Assembly: GCA_012523605.1 (NCBI GenBank)
Contig: JAAYTY010000057.1
Location: 1 to 9,249 of the forward strand
Reading direction: 5' to 3'
DNA length: 9,249 bases
DNA from: Candidatus Fermentibacterota bacterium
GTDB lineage: Bacteria; Fermentibacterota; Fermentibacteria; Fermentibacterales; Fermentibacteraceae
Both the position numbers and the translations under genes were made by a program. Position 1 is the stretch's first letter. Every line of letters begins with the position of its first letter. Below are positions 1-7,779 of the stretch, in pieces. A model generated the notes under the pieces. That model was not told the origin of the DNA and searched no databases. It saw only the letters and a program-made list of their open reading frames with translations.

Positions 1-2182
1 AGTTGTATGTCTGCTGGCCGGCCGGGCCGGCCTCGGGAAGTATCGCGGCGGCCGACTGGATGAGATCCAGGGCCTCGACCTGGCTGCCCGAGTCCGCAAG
101 CAGAACCGCCGCCCACGAGAACAGGCCGACCACGCTCTCCGGCCTCCCCGGTACCGGCCTGCCGGCGAGGAATGACCTGACCCTCCCCGCGAGGGCCTCG
201 AGGGACGTCCGGGATGTCACGGCCCTCGCTGCCGCTGAAAGTATCTCGGGAGCCCTGTCGCATCCGCCGCCCGAGAAGCAGAGTTCCACGGCGTCGGAAA
301 TCAGTCTGTCCGCAGAGTCGAATCTGCGCTCCAGGAACTCGACCTCCCCGAGCCTGGCCATGGCGAGGGCTTTGTCGTTCGGGTCTCCGAACCTGCGGGC
401 CCACTTCTCGAGGAACGGTCTCAGCGACGCCGTGTCGATGCGGGGGAGACGGCCGGGTTCGACGATCTCCATGAAGTTCCTGACCTGGGACTCTGAGAGC
501 GCCTCTTCAGGGAGACCCGCCAGCTCGTGCGCCAGCCTGGTGATGAGATCGACCTCCCCCTGCTCCTTCGCCAGGAGGAGCGCGGCATAGGCGATGTTCG
601 AAAGGGCGGCGGGCTCCTCGCGGCAGAAGCGCAGGGCGGCGAGCAGCTCGGAAAGCATGGCGCCTGGGCTTCCGAGCACGTATCCGACGAACTGGTTGAT
701 CCAGCCGGCGATCTCGTCGTATCTCGTCACCAGCTCCTCGGGTATCTCCCGCTGGTTGCGCCAGCCGAGGTGTCCGTACTCCCAGGTCTTCTCGACCAGT
801 CCCGCCGCCTCCAGTCTGTCGAGCGACGAATGCACCACCGACTGATCCTCCTGGAGGGATGCCGCAAGAGCCGGGATGCCGACCGTGGCGTCGAGACTCA
901 GAAGGAGAGCCGTGATTCTGCGCTCGAGGTCGCCCAGCTTCATCACCGCACCCAGTGGTGCTGACCCGGTCTTGGAAAGACTCACGACGCGTTCCCTGCT
1001 CAGACTGAAGGACCACTCCCCGCCCGGCCGCGAGAGAACCTGGCGCGATACGAAGAACCTGAGGAGCGAGAGCACTTCGGCGGGCCCCTCTGCCTCGTGG
1101 CGCTCGAGGGCCGTCTGGAGGCCCTGAGGTATCGTCTCCGCCCCGAGGAGGACGCGGAGTGTCTCCTGACGGCCGGGCGGCGGATACCCGTCCAGATCGA
1201 CGTGCATGCACCGACCCGCATTCCCGGGAAGCGCCGGCTCGGGTCCGGGATCGGTCCTGAGCAGTAGCGCGATCCTTCCGCCGAATCCCTCCAGTCTGTC
1301 GAGGAGGCGGCCCGCCTCGTCCATCCTCTGACGGCGGATGCGCAGGCAGAGCATGAGGGGCGACTCGGAGGCCATGAGCTCGAGAGACCTTCCGAAATCG
1401 AGGCGTTCGTCGCCTCCGTTCGCCTGGCCAAGCCGCTCCGAGAGAGCGGTGAAGATGTCCACTCCGACGGGGGTGTGAACCTCGACAGTGCGCATTCCGC
1501 CGACTTCCGCGGCCGAGAGCATCTCCTGGATCAGCATCCCGGCCGGGGCCGGGGCGCCTCCCCGCACAGTGACCACCGGCATCCCCCCCGAGGAGTATGC
1601 GTCCGAGACGAAGGCGAAAACCCTTTCCGGCAGTGCATCGAGGCCGTAGAGCGACAGCGGAAGGGGCGAGGGACGTCTGACCAGCGGCGCGCATGCCTGC
1701 CTGTCGCCTTTCAGGGAGGGCCAGGGCGCCATGTCACCGGCGGTCTCCGCCGGGAGGTCGAGAAGGCTGACCTCCCCATCCCCGGAGAGCAGTGTGCCGA
1801 GAGGATCGAATCCCGCCAGTGCGTAACCCTGCCTCTCCAGGTAGAGCCGCGTCTCGCACAGATCCGATTCGACCTGGGCGGGCAGACGCTGGCGAACCTC
1901 GCCGATCGGCTGTCCCGGAAGGAAGGGCCTGGTGAGGAATGCTCCCGAAGCTCCCTGTGAGCCCCATGACCTCTGCAGGCTGTACGGCTTGACGATGGAC
2001 GGGCAGAAGAGGCGCCTGAGCATGGAGTAGGACTCCGATGCGGCGCTCATACCGGATTCGCCGTCGAAGAGAACTATGACTGCGGGCCTGTTCTCCTCGA
2101 GGAGATCCACTGCGAGGAACTCCTCGCGTCCGGACCAGGTCCGGAGCCTCTTCGTCGTTTCGTAGCGCCCGTTCAGTCTCAT
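1..2182 (-). CDS. Giant protein, N-terminal part: degenerate Ser/Thr kinase-like + degenerate STAND-type NTPase-like + winged-helix + helical repeats (partial)
   Basis: The frame is open for 727 codons from ATG 2182 to the left edge with no stop; a GGAG lies four bases before the ATG. Residues 5-145 follow a bacterial Ser/Thr kinase in order: GRYETTKRL in place of the glycine-loop strand, RPAVIVLF where VALK is expected (no Lys), then YALAGFDPLGTLL and GEVSLLDLP where HxDLKPxNILL and VKLxDFG are expected. Residues 201-310 resemble a STAND/AAA NTPase, but the P-loop position reads VRGGAPAPAGML (no GKS/T) and the Walker B position reads LMLCLRIRRQ (no acidic pair). Residues 420-480 look like a winged helix, with SSLDRLEAAGLVEK. 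Residues 500-727 are helical and TPR-like. Proteins of this kind usually continue into more TPRs and an output domain (sigma-54 AAA, GAF, cyclase or histidine kinase), which would lie off the window. A scaffold or sensor role, not an enzyme, is inferred. Domain naming is from pattern only; the coding call itself is secure. Confidence 0.8.
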   Translation of the reverse strand, partial: MRLNGRYETTKRLRTWSGREEFLAVDLLEENRPAVIVLFDGESGMSAASESYSMLRRLFCPSIVKPYSLQRSWGSQGASGAFLTRPFLPGQPIGEVRQRLPAQVESDLCETRLYLERQGYALAGFDPLGTLLSGDGEVSLLDLPAETAGDMAPWPSLKGDRQACAPLVRRPSPLPLSLYGLDALPERVFAFVSDAYSSGGMPVVTVRGGAPAPAGMLIQEMLSAAEVGGMRTVEVHTPVGVDIFTALSERLGQANGGDERLDFGRSLELMASESPLMLCLRIRRQRMDEAGRLLDRLEGFGGRIALLLRTDPGPEPALPGNAGRCMHVDLDGYPPPGRQETLRVLLGAETIPQGLQTALERHEAEGPAEVLSLLRFFVSRQVLSRPGGEWSFSLSRERVVSLSKTGSAPLGAVMKLGDLERRITALLLSLDATVGIPALAASLQEDQSVVHSSLDRLEAAGLVEKTWEYGHLGWRNQREIPEELVTRYDEIAGWINQFVGYVLGSPGAMLSELLAALRFCREEPAALSNIAYAALLLAKEQGEVDLITRLAHELAGLPEEALSESQVRNFMEIVEPGRLPRIDTASLRPFLEKWARRFGDPNDKALAMARLGEVEFLERRFDSADRLISDAVELCFSGGGCDRAPEILSAAARAVTSRTSLEALAGRVRSFLAGRPVPGRPESVVGLFSWAAVLLADSGSQVEALDLIQSAAAILPEAGPAGQQTYN

Positions 2183-2223
2183 GATGCTCCAGCCGGCCCT
2201 CGAGCGGCGGCGACGGTCCGGTC

Positions 2224-2253
2224 TTGGTCGGTTCTTCGCACGTGGATTATCTT
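2224..2253 (+). promoter_or_regulatory. Candidate sigma70 promoter for valS
   Basis: TTGGTC (2224-2229) and TATCTT (2248-2253) are separated by 18 bases and lie about 60 bases before the valS start, in the 128-bp gap between divergent genes. They match the -35 and -10 consensus only moderately (3/6 and 4/6). The rest of the gap (2183-2310) shows no clear terminator, T-box or other leader structure. Confidence 0.35.
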
Positions 2254-2310
2254 AAGGCTTCGATCGGCATCCCGCCAACATCCGGATCACCGCAAGGAAG
2301 GAACAGACCC

Positions 2311-4716
2311 GTGGTACAGGCCAGGCGCTACGATCCGACACAGGCCGAGCCCCGCTGGCAGAAGTTCTGGCAGGAGCGGGGCATCTTCAGGTTCGACCCT
2401 GCATCGGGCAGGCCGCTCTACACCATCGACACGCCTCCTCCGACGGTCTCCGGGATGATCCACATGGGGCACGTCTTCAGCTATGTCCAGGCCGAGGTGC
2501 TGGCGCGATACCACCGCATGAGGGGCGAGGAGGTGTTCTATCCCTTCTGCTTCGACGACAACGGGCTTCCCAGCTAGCGCTTTACCGAGAAGACCCTCGG
2601 GATCAGAGCGGTCGACATGCCCCGCAGCGAGTTCGTGAAGAAGTGCCTCGAGGTGACGAAGCAGGCCGAGGCCGGCTTCCGCGATCTATGGACGAGACTG
2701 GGTTTCTCCTGCGACTGGGACGAGATGTACACGACCATAGACCCTTGGGTGCGGAGGATCAGCCAGCGCTCGTTTCTCGACCTGCATCGCAGGGGGAGGG
2801 TCTACAGGCGTGAGATGCCCACACTGTGGTGTCCCGAATGCGTCACTGCTGTCGCCCAGGCCGAGACCGAGGACAGGGACCTGCCCTCCACGTTCCACGA
2901 CATCGAGTTCCCCCTCCCCGGAGGAGGAGTGATCCCGATCGCCACCACGAGGCCCGAACTGCTCCCCGCGTGCGTTGCGGTGTTCAGGAATCCCTCGGAC
3001 GGGAGATGGATGCATCTGGAAGGCCGTACCGCCCGCGTGCCCCTTTTCGACAGGGAGGTGCGGATAATCGCCGACGGCCGCGTGGCCTCGGACAAGGGGA
3101 GCGGCCTGGTGATGTGCTGCACCTTCGGCGACACCACCGACATCGCCTGGCAGGAGGAGTACGGGCTCGATCTCAGGATCGTCCTGGAGAAGAGCGGCAG
3201 GATGGGGCCTCTGGCCGGCTTCCTCGAGGGCATGACCGCGGCGGAGGCGCGGGCCGAGGTCGTATCCAGGCTCGGAGCTTCCGGCCTGCTTCGCGGCGGC
3301 AGGCCCATCACACATGCCGTGAACGTGCACGAACGCTGCGGCACGCCTCTCGAATACCTGGTCTACCCGCAGTGGTTCATCCGCATTCTCGACATGAAGG
3401 CGGATCTGCTGGAACGCGGCGCGCAGGTGAGATGGCATCCCCCGATGTTCAAGGTGAGGTTCGATCACTGGGTGGAGAACCTGAAGTGGGACTGGTGCAT
3501 AAGCCGTCAGCGCTACTACGGCGTTCCGTTCCCGTTGTGGTACTGCGCCGCCTGCGGAGAGCCGATTCTCGCCGGCGAGGACTCCCTCCCGGTGGATCCC
3601 CTCGAAAGCCCTCCGCCGACGCCCTGCGGCGCCTGCGGCTCGTCGGAGTCCGTTCCTGAATCCGATGTGATGGACACCTGGGCGACCAGCTCCCTCACGC
3701 CCCAGATCAACGCCAGGTGGGGCGAGAGGGACGAGAGGCAGGGCTTCCTGCCGATGGGTCTCAGACCGCAGGCCCACGACATCATCCGCACATGGGCGTT
3801 CTACACGATCGTCAAGGCGCATCTGCATGGTGGAGACATCCCCTGGCGCGACATGATGATAAGCGGCCATGCCCTGAATCCGAGCCGCGAGAAGATGTCG
3901 AAGAGCAGGGGGAACGTGGCTGGCGATCCCCTGGCGGCTCTGGAGCGGTATTCGGCCGACGAGCTCCGGTACTGGGCCTGCAGCAGTCGTCTCGGGACGG
4001 ATGTCGTGTTCAGCGAGGAGGTTCTCGGACTCGGGCGCAGGCTGGTGACCAAGCTCTGGAATGCCGTGAGATTCGCCGCTGCGCACCTCGAGGACTACGA
4101 TCCCTCGACCCCCGCCGAACCCCGGCCGTTCGACCGGTGGATAGTCGCGAGGGCGGCTGCCGTTGCGAGAGCGGCTACGGCCGGCATGGATGAGTACGAG
4201 TACTCGGTCTGCATGCGCGAAGCCGAGACCTTCTTCTGGAGCGCTCTCTGCGACAACTACCTCGAGATCGCCAAGGCCAGGCTCTACTCCGGACCGGGTC
4301 CTCGACGCGCCGCGGCCCAGTCGGCGCTCTACTCCGCCCTCTACACCGTGCTGAGGCTGTTCGCGCCGGTTCTCGTGCATATCACCGAGGAGCTGTACCA
4401 GGAGGTCTTCCGGCGCTTCGAGGGGCACGAGAGCATCCATCTCGCTCCGTGGCCGTCCCCGCAGGAGCCTGATGCAGACGCCCTCTCCGCCGGTGACGCG
4501 GCGCTGGTCGTGGTCGAGGCGGCGCGCCGCTACAAGAGCGAGAAGGGTCTCAGCATGGCCTCGACGATATCCGCCATCCGGGTCAGCGGGCCGGCCGCCC
4601 TTCTCGGGGCGGTCAGACCCTTCGGGGAGGATCTCGCAGGCGTGGCGAGGGCGGGCAGGATCGAGTGGACGGAATCCGGGGACGGGGAGGGCATCCGCGC
4701 GGAGGTGTCGGAATGA
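2311..4716 (+). CDS. valS: Valyl-tRNA synthetase, archaeal-type, interrupted by an in-frame TAG at codon 89
   Basis: Class I aminoacyl-tRNA synthetase that charges tRNA-Val with valine in the cytoplasm. The GTG at 2311 is preceded by an AAGGAAGGA ribosome site. The HIGH motif is HMGH (residues 51-54) after TPPPTVSG. Next come FDDNGLPS and the TAG, a CPEC pair (174-177), the editing-domain strand ATTRPEL (211-217), a Cys4 zinc-ribbon pattern (C412, C415, C439, C442), VMDTWATSSLTP, RPQAHDIIRTWAFYT and KMSKS (528-532), followed by a helical anticodon-binding domain. DDNGLP and the absence of a long C-terminal coiled-coil arm mark the type found in archaea and some bacteria, and about 801 residues is a normal length. 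The TAG at 2575-2577 falls where relatives usually read DNGLPTE, so it looks like GAG changed to TAG. The frame is otherwise intact to TGA 4714-4716. Possible explanations are a sequence error, a recent null allele, or readthrough. The gene overlaps the deaminase start by four bases. Confidence 0.93.
2575..2577 (+). other. In-frame amber codon inside valS
   Basis: TAG interrupts the frame between DDNGLPS and RFTEKTLGIRA; the coding signal on both sides is in the same frame, and no indel is needed to join them. A single G-to-T change from GAG would restore the Glu usual at this position. The next in-frame ATG (2617) has no convincing ribosome site and would give a protein lacking the HIGH motif, so the two halves are not sensible independent genes. 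Confidence 0.9.
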
Positions 4717-5222
4717 CGAGGCCCTGCTGGGACGAATACTTTCTCAAGCTGGCGATGCTCGCTTCCGAAAGGGCTACCTGTCCGCGGATGCACTGCGGCT
4801 GCGTCCTCGTGAAGGACCGCTACGTGCTGAGCACGGGATACAACGGGTCGCTCCCGGGGGCCCCCCACTGCGACGACGCGGGCTGTCTGGTGGTGGACGG
4901 CCACTGCGTGCGCACGAACCATGCCGAGATGAACGCCATCGCGCAGGCCGCCCGGCACGGAGTATCTCTAGACGGGGCTACCGCCTATGTGACCAACATG
5001 CCCTGCACCACATGCGCGAAGGCCCTTGTCGCGGCGGGCATCCGAAGGGTTGTCGTCTTCTCCGACTATCACGACACCCTCGCCGAGAAGTTCTTCGCCG
5101 AGTCCTGCGTGACTCTCGACAGGAGGAGGATGCCGCCGCGCGAGATAAGCTACGACCTCGGCTCCTATGCTTCGGCCAGGCTCTTCGAAGAGGACTGCGA
5201 AGGGAAGGGCCCGGAAGGCTAG
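4713..5222 (+). CDS. dCMP deaminase (ComEB-type cytidine/deoxycytidylate deaminase)
   Basis: Zinc-dependent deaminase, 169 residues, predicted to convert dCMP to dUMP and so feed thymidylate synthesis in the cytoplasm. The catalytic motif is HAEMNAI (H70, E72 as zinc ligand and proton shuttle) with PCTTC (C98, C101 as the other zinc ligands). The stretch GYNGSLPGAPHC, then GC and DGHCVRTNHAE, is typical of the ComEB/dCMP deaminase group and not of tRNA adenosine or free-cytidine deaminases. Length is close to the family norm, with a short charged tail (EEDCEGKGPEG) of no evident function. The ATG at 4713 overlaps the valS TGA as ATGA and has a GGAGGT six bases upstream, so translation is probably coupled to valS. 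Its TAG stop overlaps the TAG stop of the convergent permease gene in a shared CTAG. Confidence 0.93.
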   Translation: MTRPCWDEYFLKLAMLASERATCPRMHCGCVLVKDRYVLSTGYNGSLPGAPHCDDAGCLVVDGHCVRTNHAEMNAIAQAARHGVSLDGATAYVTNMPCTTCAKALVAAGIRRVVVFSDYHDTLAEKFFAESCVTLDRRRMPPREISYDLGSYASARLFEEDCEGKGPEG

Positions 5223-5911
5223 CGGCCCGGCTGGTTTCCCCAGCGCGCCCTCAGCGCGCGCTCCATGACGGAGAAAACCAGCTTGTCCGTCAGGAGGCCC
5301 GTCAGCATTATCACCGATATCACTCCAACGACCTGGTTCATGTCGTTGAGTTCCCGCCCCATCATCAGCAGATATCCCAGCCCGGGCACCGCATAGATCA
5401 GCTCGCCTGCCATCAGCGAACGCCATGCGAAGGACCAGCCCAGCTTCATCCCGGTGACGAACGACGGCAGGGCCGACGGGAGGATCACGGTACGGTAGAG
5501 GCGGGGGCCGCCTGCCCCGAGGTTCCGCGCCGCCTGCACGAACACCCCGGGTGTGTTCCGTATGCCGTCTTCCGCGGCCAGGGCGATGGAGAGGAACGCT
5601 CCCATCACCACCACGAAGACGATCGCCTTCTCCGAGAGGCCGAACCACAGGATCGCGAGCGGCAGCCAGCAGATGCTCGGAAGTGTCTGCAAGCCCAAGA
5701 CGAGCAGGCCGAACGTGTTCTTGAACCACCTGGCATGCGCCATGAGGACTCCGATGACGGTTCCCGAGACGAGCGCGATGGCGTAGCCGACCCAGAGACG
5801 CCGCAGGCTTCCCCAGACGGCAAGGGCCAGCATGCCCCTGGAGGCGGTGCCGGCCAGGGCTGAAGCTACGCCCTGCGGCGTGGGGAAGACGTAGGGCGGC
5901 CATGCCTCCAC
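5219..5911 (-). CDS. ABC transporter permease, NitT/TauT (SsuC/TauC-like) family; N-terminus probably longer
   Basis: Inner-membrane subunit of an importer, last gene of the operon. The coordinates use the first ordinary start codon in frame, GTG 5911, giving 230 residues with about five membrane segments. The EAA loop that docks on the ATPase is QAARNLGAGGPRLYRTVILPSALPSFVTGMKLG, followed by the usual FAWRSLMAGELI and PGLGYLL. Relatives have about 250-260 residues and begin with a membrane helix before the PPYVFPTP motif. Here that helix (AVFFGCILALWTVLGLV) is encoded in frame just upstream of 5911, without any ATG, GTG or TTG before it (see 5912-5968). The true protein is therefore probably about 249 residues. 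Substrate is not shown by the permease; sulfonates, nitrate, bicarbonate or thiamine precursors are all used in this family. The gene ends in TAG overlapping the deaminase stop. Confidence 0.9.
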   Translation of the reverse strand: MEAWPPYVFPTPQGVASALAGTASRGMLALAVWGSLRRLWVGYAIALVSGTVIGVLMAHARWFKNTFGLLVLGLQTLPSICWLPLAILWFGLSEKAIVFVVVMGAFLSIALAAEDGIRNTPGVFVQAARNLGAGGPRLYRTVILPSALPSFVTGMKLGWSFAWRSLMAGELIYAVPGLGYLLMMGRELNDMNQVVGVISVIMLTGLLTDKLVFSVMERALRARWGNQPGR

Positions 5912-5968
5912 CAGACCCAGGACGGTCCACAGCGCAAGAATGCATCCGAAGAAGACGGCGCGCTGGAG
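5912..5968 (-). other. Likely N-terminal coding extension of the permease lacking a standard start codon
   Basis: Read in the permease frame, 5968 to 5912 encodes LQRAVFFGCILALWTVLGL, a good first membrane segment. AGGAGG lies at 5980-5975, six bases before the CTC at 5968, the spacing expected for a ribosome site. No ATG, GTG or TTG occurs in frame between GTG 5911 and the upstream TAA near 6057-6059. Either a rare start (CTC 5968, ATT 5941 or an earlier ACG) is used, or one base is wrong or mutated at the start codon. Confidence 0.6.
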
Positions 5969-6005
5969 TGTCGCCCTCCTCGTTCCGCCCGGCTCGCGCC
6001 GCCTG

Positions 6006-6758
6006 TCAGTCGTCGCGGTCCTCCTCCAGGTCCTGCATGACCAGTCTGGCGAGGGGCATTATGCCGGGATCCTCCATCTGGCGGGGCCTGGGGATCTCGA
6101 CCCGGTGCTCGGACACGATCCGCCCCGGGGAGCGAGACATGACGACTATCCTGTCGGCCAGCACCGCGGCCTCCCTGACGTTGTGCGTGACGAAGAGCAC
6201 CGTCTTGGTCGATCTCATCCACAGCTCCTGGAGTTCCTGGTGGAGCCTGTCGCGCGTGATCGCGTCCAGGGCTCCGAACGGTTCGTCGAGGAGCAGCACG
6301 GCTGGATCCACCGCCAGCGCACGGGCCAGGGCGACCCTCTGCTTCATTCCTCCCGAAAGCTCGTGCACCCAGGAATGGCTGAAGCGCGAGAGGTGGACCA
6401 TTTCCAGCAGGTCGTCCACTCTCGAGTCGCGCTCCCTCTTCGGCATATCCAGCATCCTCAGCCCGAATTCCACGTTGGCCCTGACGGACAGCCAGGGGAA
6501 AAGGGCCGCATCCTGGAAGATCAGAACCCGGCCCGGATCGGGGCGCGTTATCGGCCGCCCGTCTGCGAGGACTTCTCCCGAGGTCGGTCTGTCCAGTCCC
6601 GCCAGGAGGTGGAGGATGGTTGTCTTTCCGCAGCCGGAGGGCCCCACGAGACAGACGAACTCGCCTCTGCGGATGCTCATGTCTATGCCGGCGATGGCTT
6701 CCACGATCCTCCCCGGCCTGCTGAACACCCGGCTCGCGTTGCGGAGCTCAAGGTTCAA
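6006..6758 (-). CDS. ABC transporter ATPase, NitT/TauT (SsuB/TauB-like) family
   Basis: Cytoplasmic ATP-hydrolysing subunit that powers the importer, 250 residues, normal length. All active-site motifs are present in order: Walker A GPSGCGKTT (39-47), Q-loop FQD (Q82) with the following ALFPW typical of this family, signature LSGGMKQ (134-140), Walker B VLLLDEP (154-160), D-loop GALD and the switch His in THN (H192). The final 35 residues are acidic and variable. The start chosen is TTG 6758, with GGAG seven bases before it; it overlaps the end of the substrate-binding protein gene by 11 bases, so coupled translation is likely. TGA at 6008-6006 is followed by the permease ribosome site about 25 bases on. 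The partner proteins are those of the two adjacent genes. Confidence 0.95.
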   Translation of the reverse strand: MNLELRNASRVFSRPGRIVEAIAGIDMSIRRGEFVCLVGPSGCGKTTILHLLAGLDRPTSGEVLADGRPITRPDPGRVLIFQDAALFPWLSVRANVEFGLRMLDMPKRERDSRVDDLLEMVHLSRFSHSWVHELSGGMKQRVALARALAVDPAVLLLDEPFGALDAITRDRLHQELQELWMRSTKTVLFVTHNVREAAVLADRIVVMSRSPGRIVSEHRVEIPRPRQMEDPGIMPLARLVMQDLEEDRDD

Positions 6759-7779
6759 CTGACTGCTCCAGAGGCTGAAGCCCCTTCTCCTCCAGAACCT
6801 CTTCGAGTAGCGAGAGATCGCAGATTCCCGACAAATCGGGCTCGGTGTCGAGGAAGCCGCACCTCCAGGCGGCTTCCGCCGAGGCGCGGAGCGACGACTG
6901 AACCGGATCCCAGGTCGGAGTCATGCGGTCCAGTGCCATTGAGATTACAGCCTCCGGCATGGCCTTGCCGGTGAGCCGCTCGATCTCGGAATTGAGCAAA
7001 GCCGATGCTTCTCCGGGATTCTCCCTCTCCCAGAGCGTCACCTCGACGTGAGCCCCGAGCCACGCTTTGACGATTTCCGGATGCCTCTCGAGGAACGGTG
7101 TCGAGACGATCACGCAGGCCGTGACGAAATCGCCGCCCGGCCACATGTCGCGCTCGTCCACGAACAGCTCCCCGCCCCCTTCGAGGATCAGCCTGCTCGC
7201 CCAGGGCTCCGGCACCCATGCGCCGTCTATCTCGCCCTGCTTGAAAAGGTCGAGGATCTGGGGGTTCTCGGTGGGCACCACCTCGACGTCTCCCCCGTTC
7301 TCGACGGGTTCCAGCCCGGCGGCCGCGAGGTACTGCCTGAGAGCCACGTCCTGCGTGTTTCCAAGCTGGGGCGTGGCTATGCGCCTTCCCGCGAGGTCCG
7401 CGGCAGAGCGCAGGCCCAGCCCGGGCCTTACAACCAGGGCGGCACCGCCGCTGGTCGCGCCGGAAACGATTCTAAGCGCCTCGCCGCCCGACCTCACATA
7501 GCCCGTGATGGCCGGGTTGGGGCCTATGTATGCGATGTCCAGCTCGCCTGCGAAGATCGCCTCGATGACCGACGGCCCCGCATTGAACTGGACAGCCTCG
7601 ATGCGGACTCCGTCGCCCAGGGCCTCCTGGAAATCCCCCCTCGCCAGCCCTATGAGGGCCTGGCTGTGAGTGATGTTGGGGAAGAAGCCCACCCTGACGA
7701 CTCCCTCCCGGCCGCCGCTCGGACCTCCGCAGGCGGCGGCCAGGAGGAATGCGGCGGCAGCGAGCCGGAAGCGTATCAT
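6748..7779 (-). CDS. ABC transporter substrate-binding lipoprotein, NitT/TauT (SsuA/TauA/NMT1-like) family
   Basis: Periplasmic receptor of the importer, 343 residues. MIRFRLAAAAFLLAAAC is a lipoprotein signal with C17 as the lipidated residue. The mature protein follows the periplasmic-binding-protein type II fold of the SsuA/TauA/NMT1 group: GFFPNITHSQAL (31-42), FNAGPSVIEAIFAGELDIAYIG, GATSGGAALVV, ATPQLGNTQDVALR (135-148), GEIDGAWVPEPWASRL (182-197) and VSTPFLERHPEIV. The subgroup with NITHSQAL and GNTQDVALR is usually annotated as aliphatic sulfonate or nitrate binding, but the ligand cannot be read from sequence. The ATG at 7779 overlaps the TGA of the AbrB-like gene as ATGA. An unusual C-terminal tail (residues 315-343, rich in Leu and Glu) follows the fold. 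It is the largest gene of the operon, and the ATPase and permease genes follow directly. Confidence 0.94.
   Translation of the reverse strand: MIRFRLAAAAFLLAAACGGPSGGREGVVRVGFFPNITHSQALIGLARGDFQEALGDGVRIEAVQFNAGPSVIEAIFAGELDIAYIGPNPAITGYVRSGGEALRIVSGATSGGAALVVRPGLGLRSAADLAGRRIATPQLGNTQDVALRQYLAAAGLEPVENGGDVEVVPTENPQILDLFKQGEIDGAWVPEPWASRLILEGGGELFVDERDMWPGGDFVTACVIVSTPFLERHPEIVKAWLGAHVEVTLWERENPGEASALLNSEIERLTGKAMPEAVISMALDRMTPTWDPVQSSLRASAEAAWRCGFLDTEPDLSGICDLSLLEEVLEEKGLQPLEQSVEP

Noticed and set aside
507..1694. Long minus-strand open frame of 395 codons
   Set aside because: Its product is Arg/Gly/Pro-rich without motifs, and it lies in another frame within the 727-codon gene starting at 2182, which has good codon use and domain signals.
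2686..4440. 584-codon open frame antisense to valS
   Set aside because: Shadow of a GC-rich gene; low-complexity composition, no ribosome site, while the plus strand clearly encodes ValRS.
2617..4716. Reading the second part of valS as a separate gene starting at ATG 2617
   Set aside because: It would lack the HIGH motif and the Rossmann start, has no ribosome site, and is in the same frame as the upstream part.
2575..5222. Genome-wide reassignment of TAG to an amino acid
   Set aside because: The deaminase and the permease both end in TAG exactly where their families end, so TAG works as a stop here.
4472..5863. 463-codon plus-strand open frame crossing valS, the deaminase and the permease
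   Set aside because: Runs out of frame through three well-supported genes on both strands; no recognisable domain.
5940..6974. 344-codon plus-strand open frame opposite the ABC ATPase
   Set aside because: Antisense to a gene with all ABC motifs; composition of a shadow frame.
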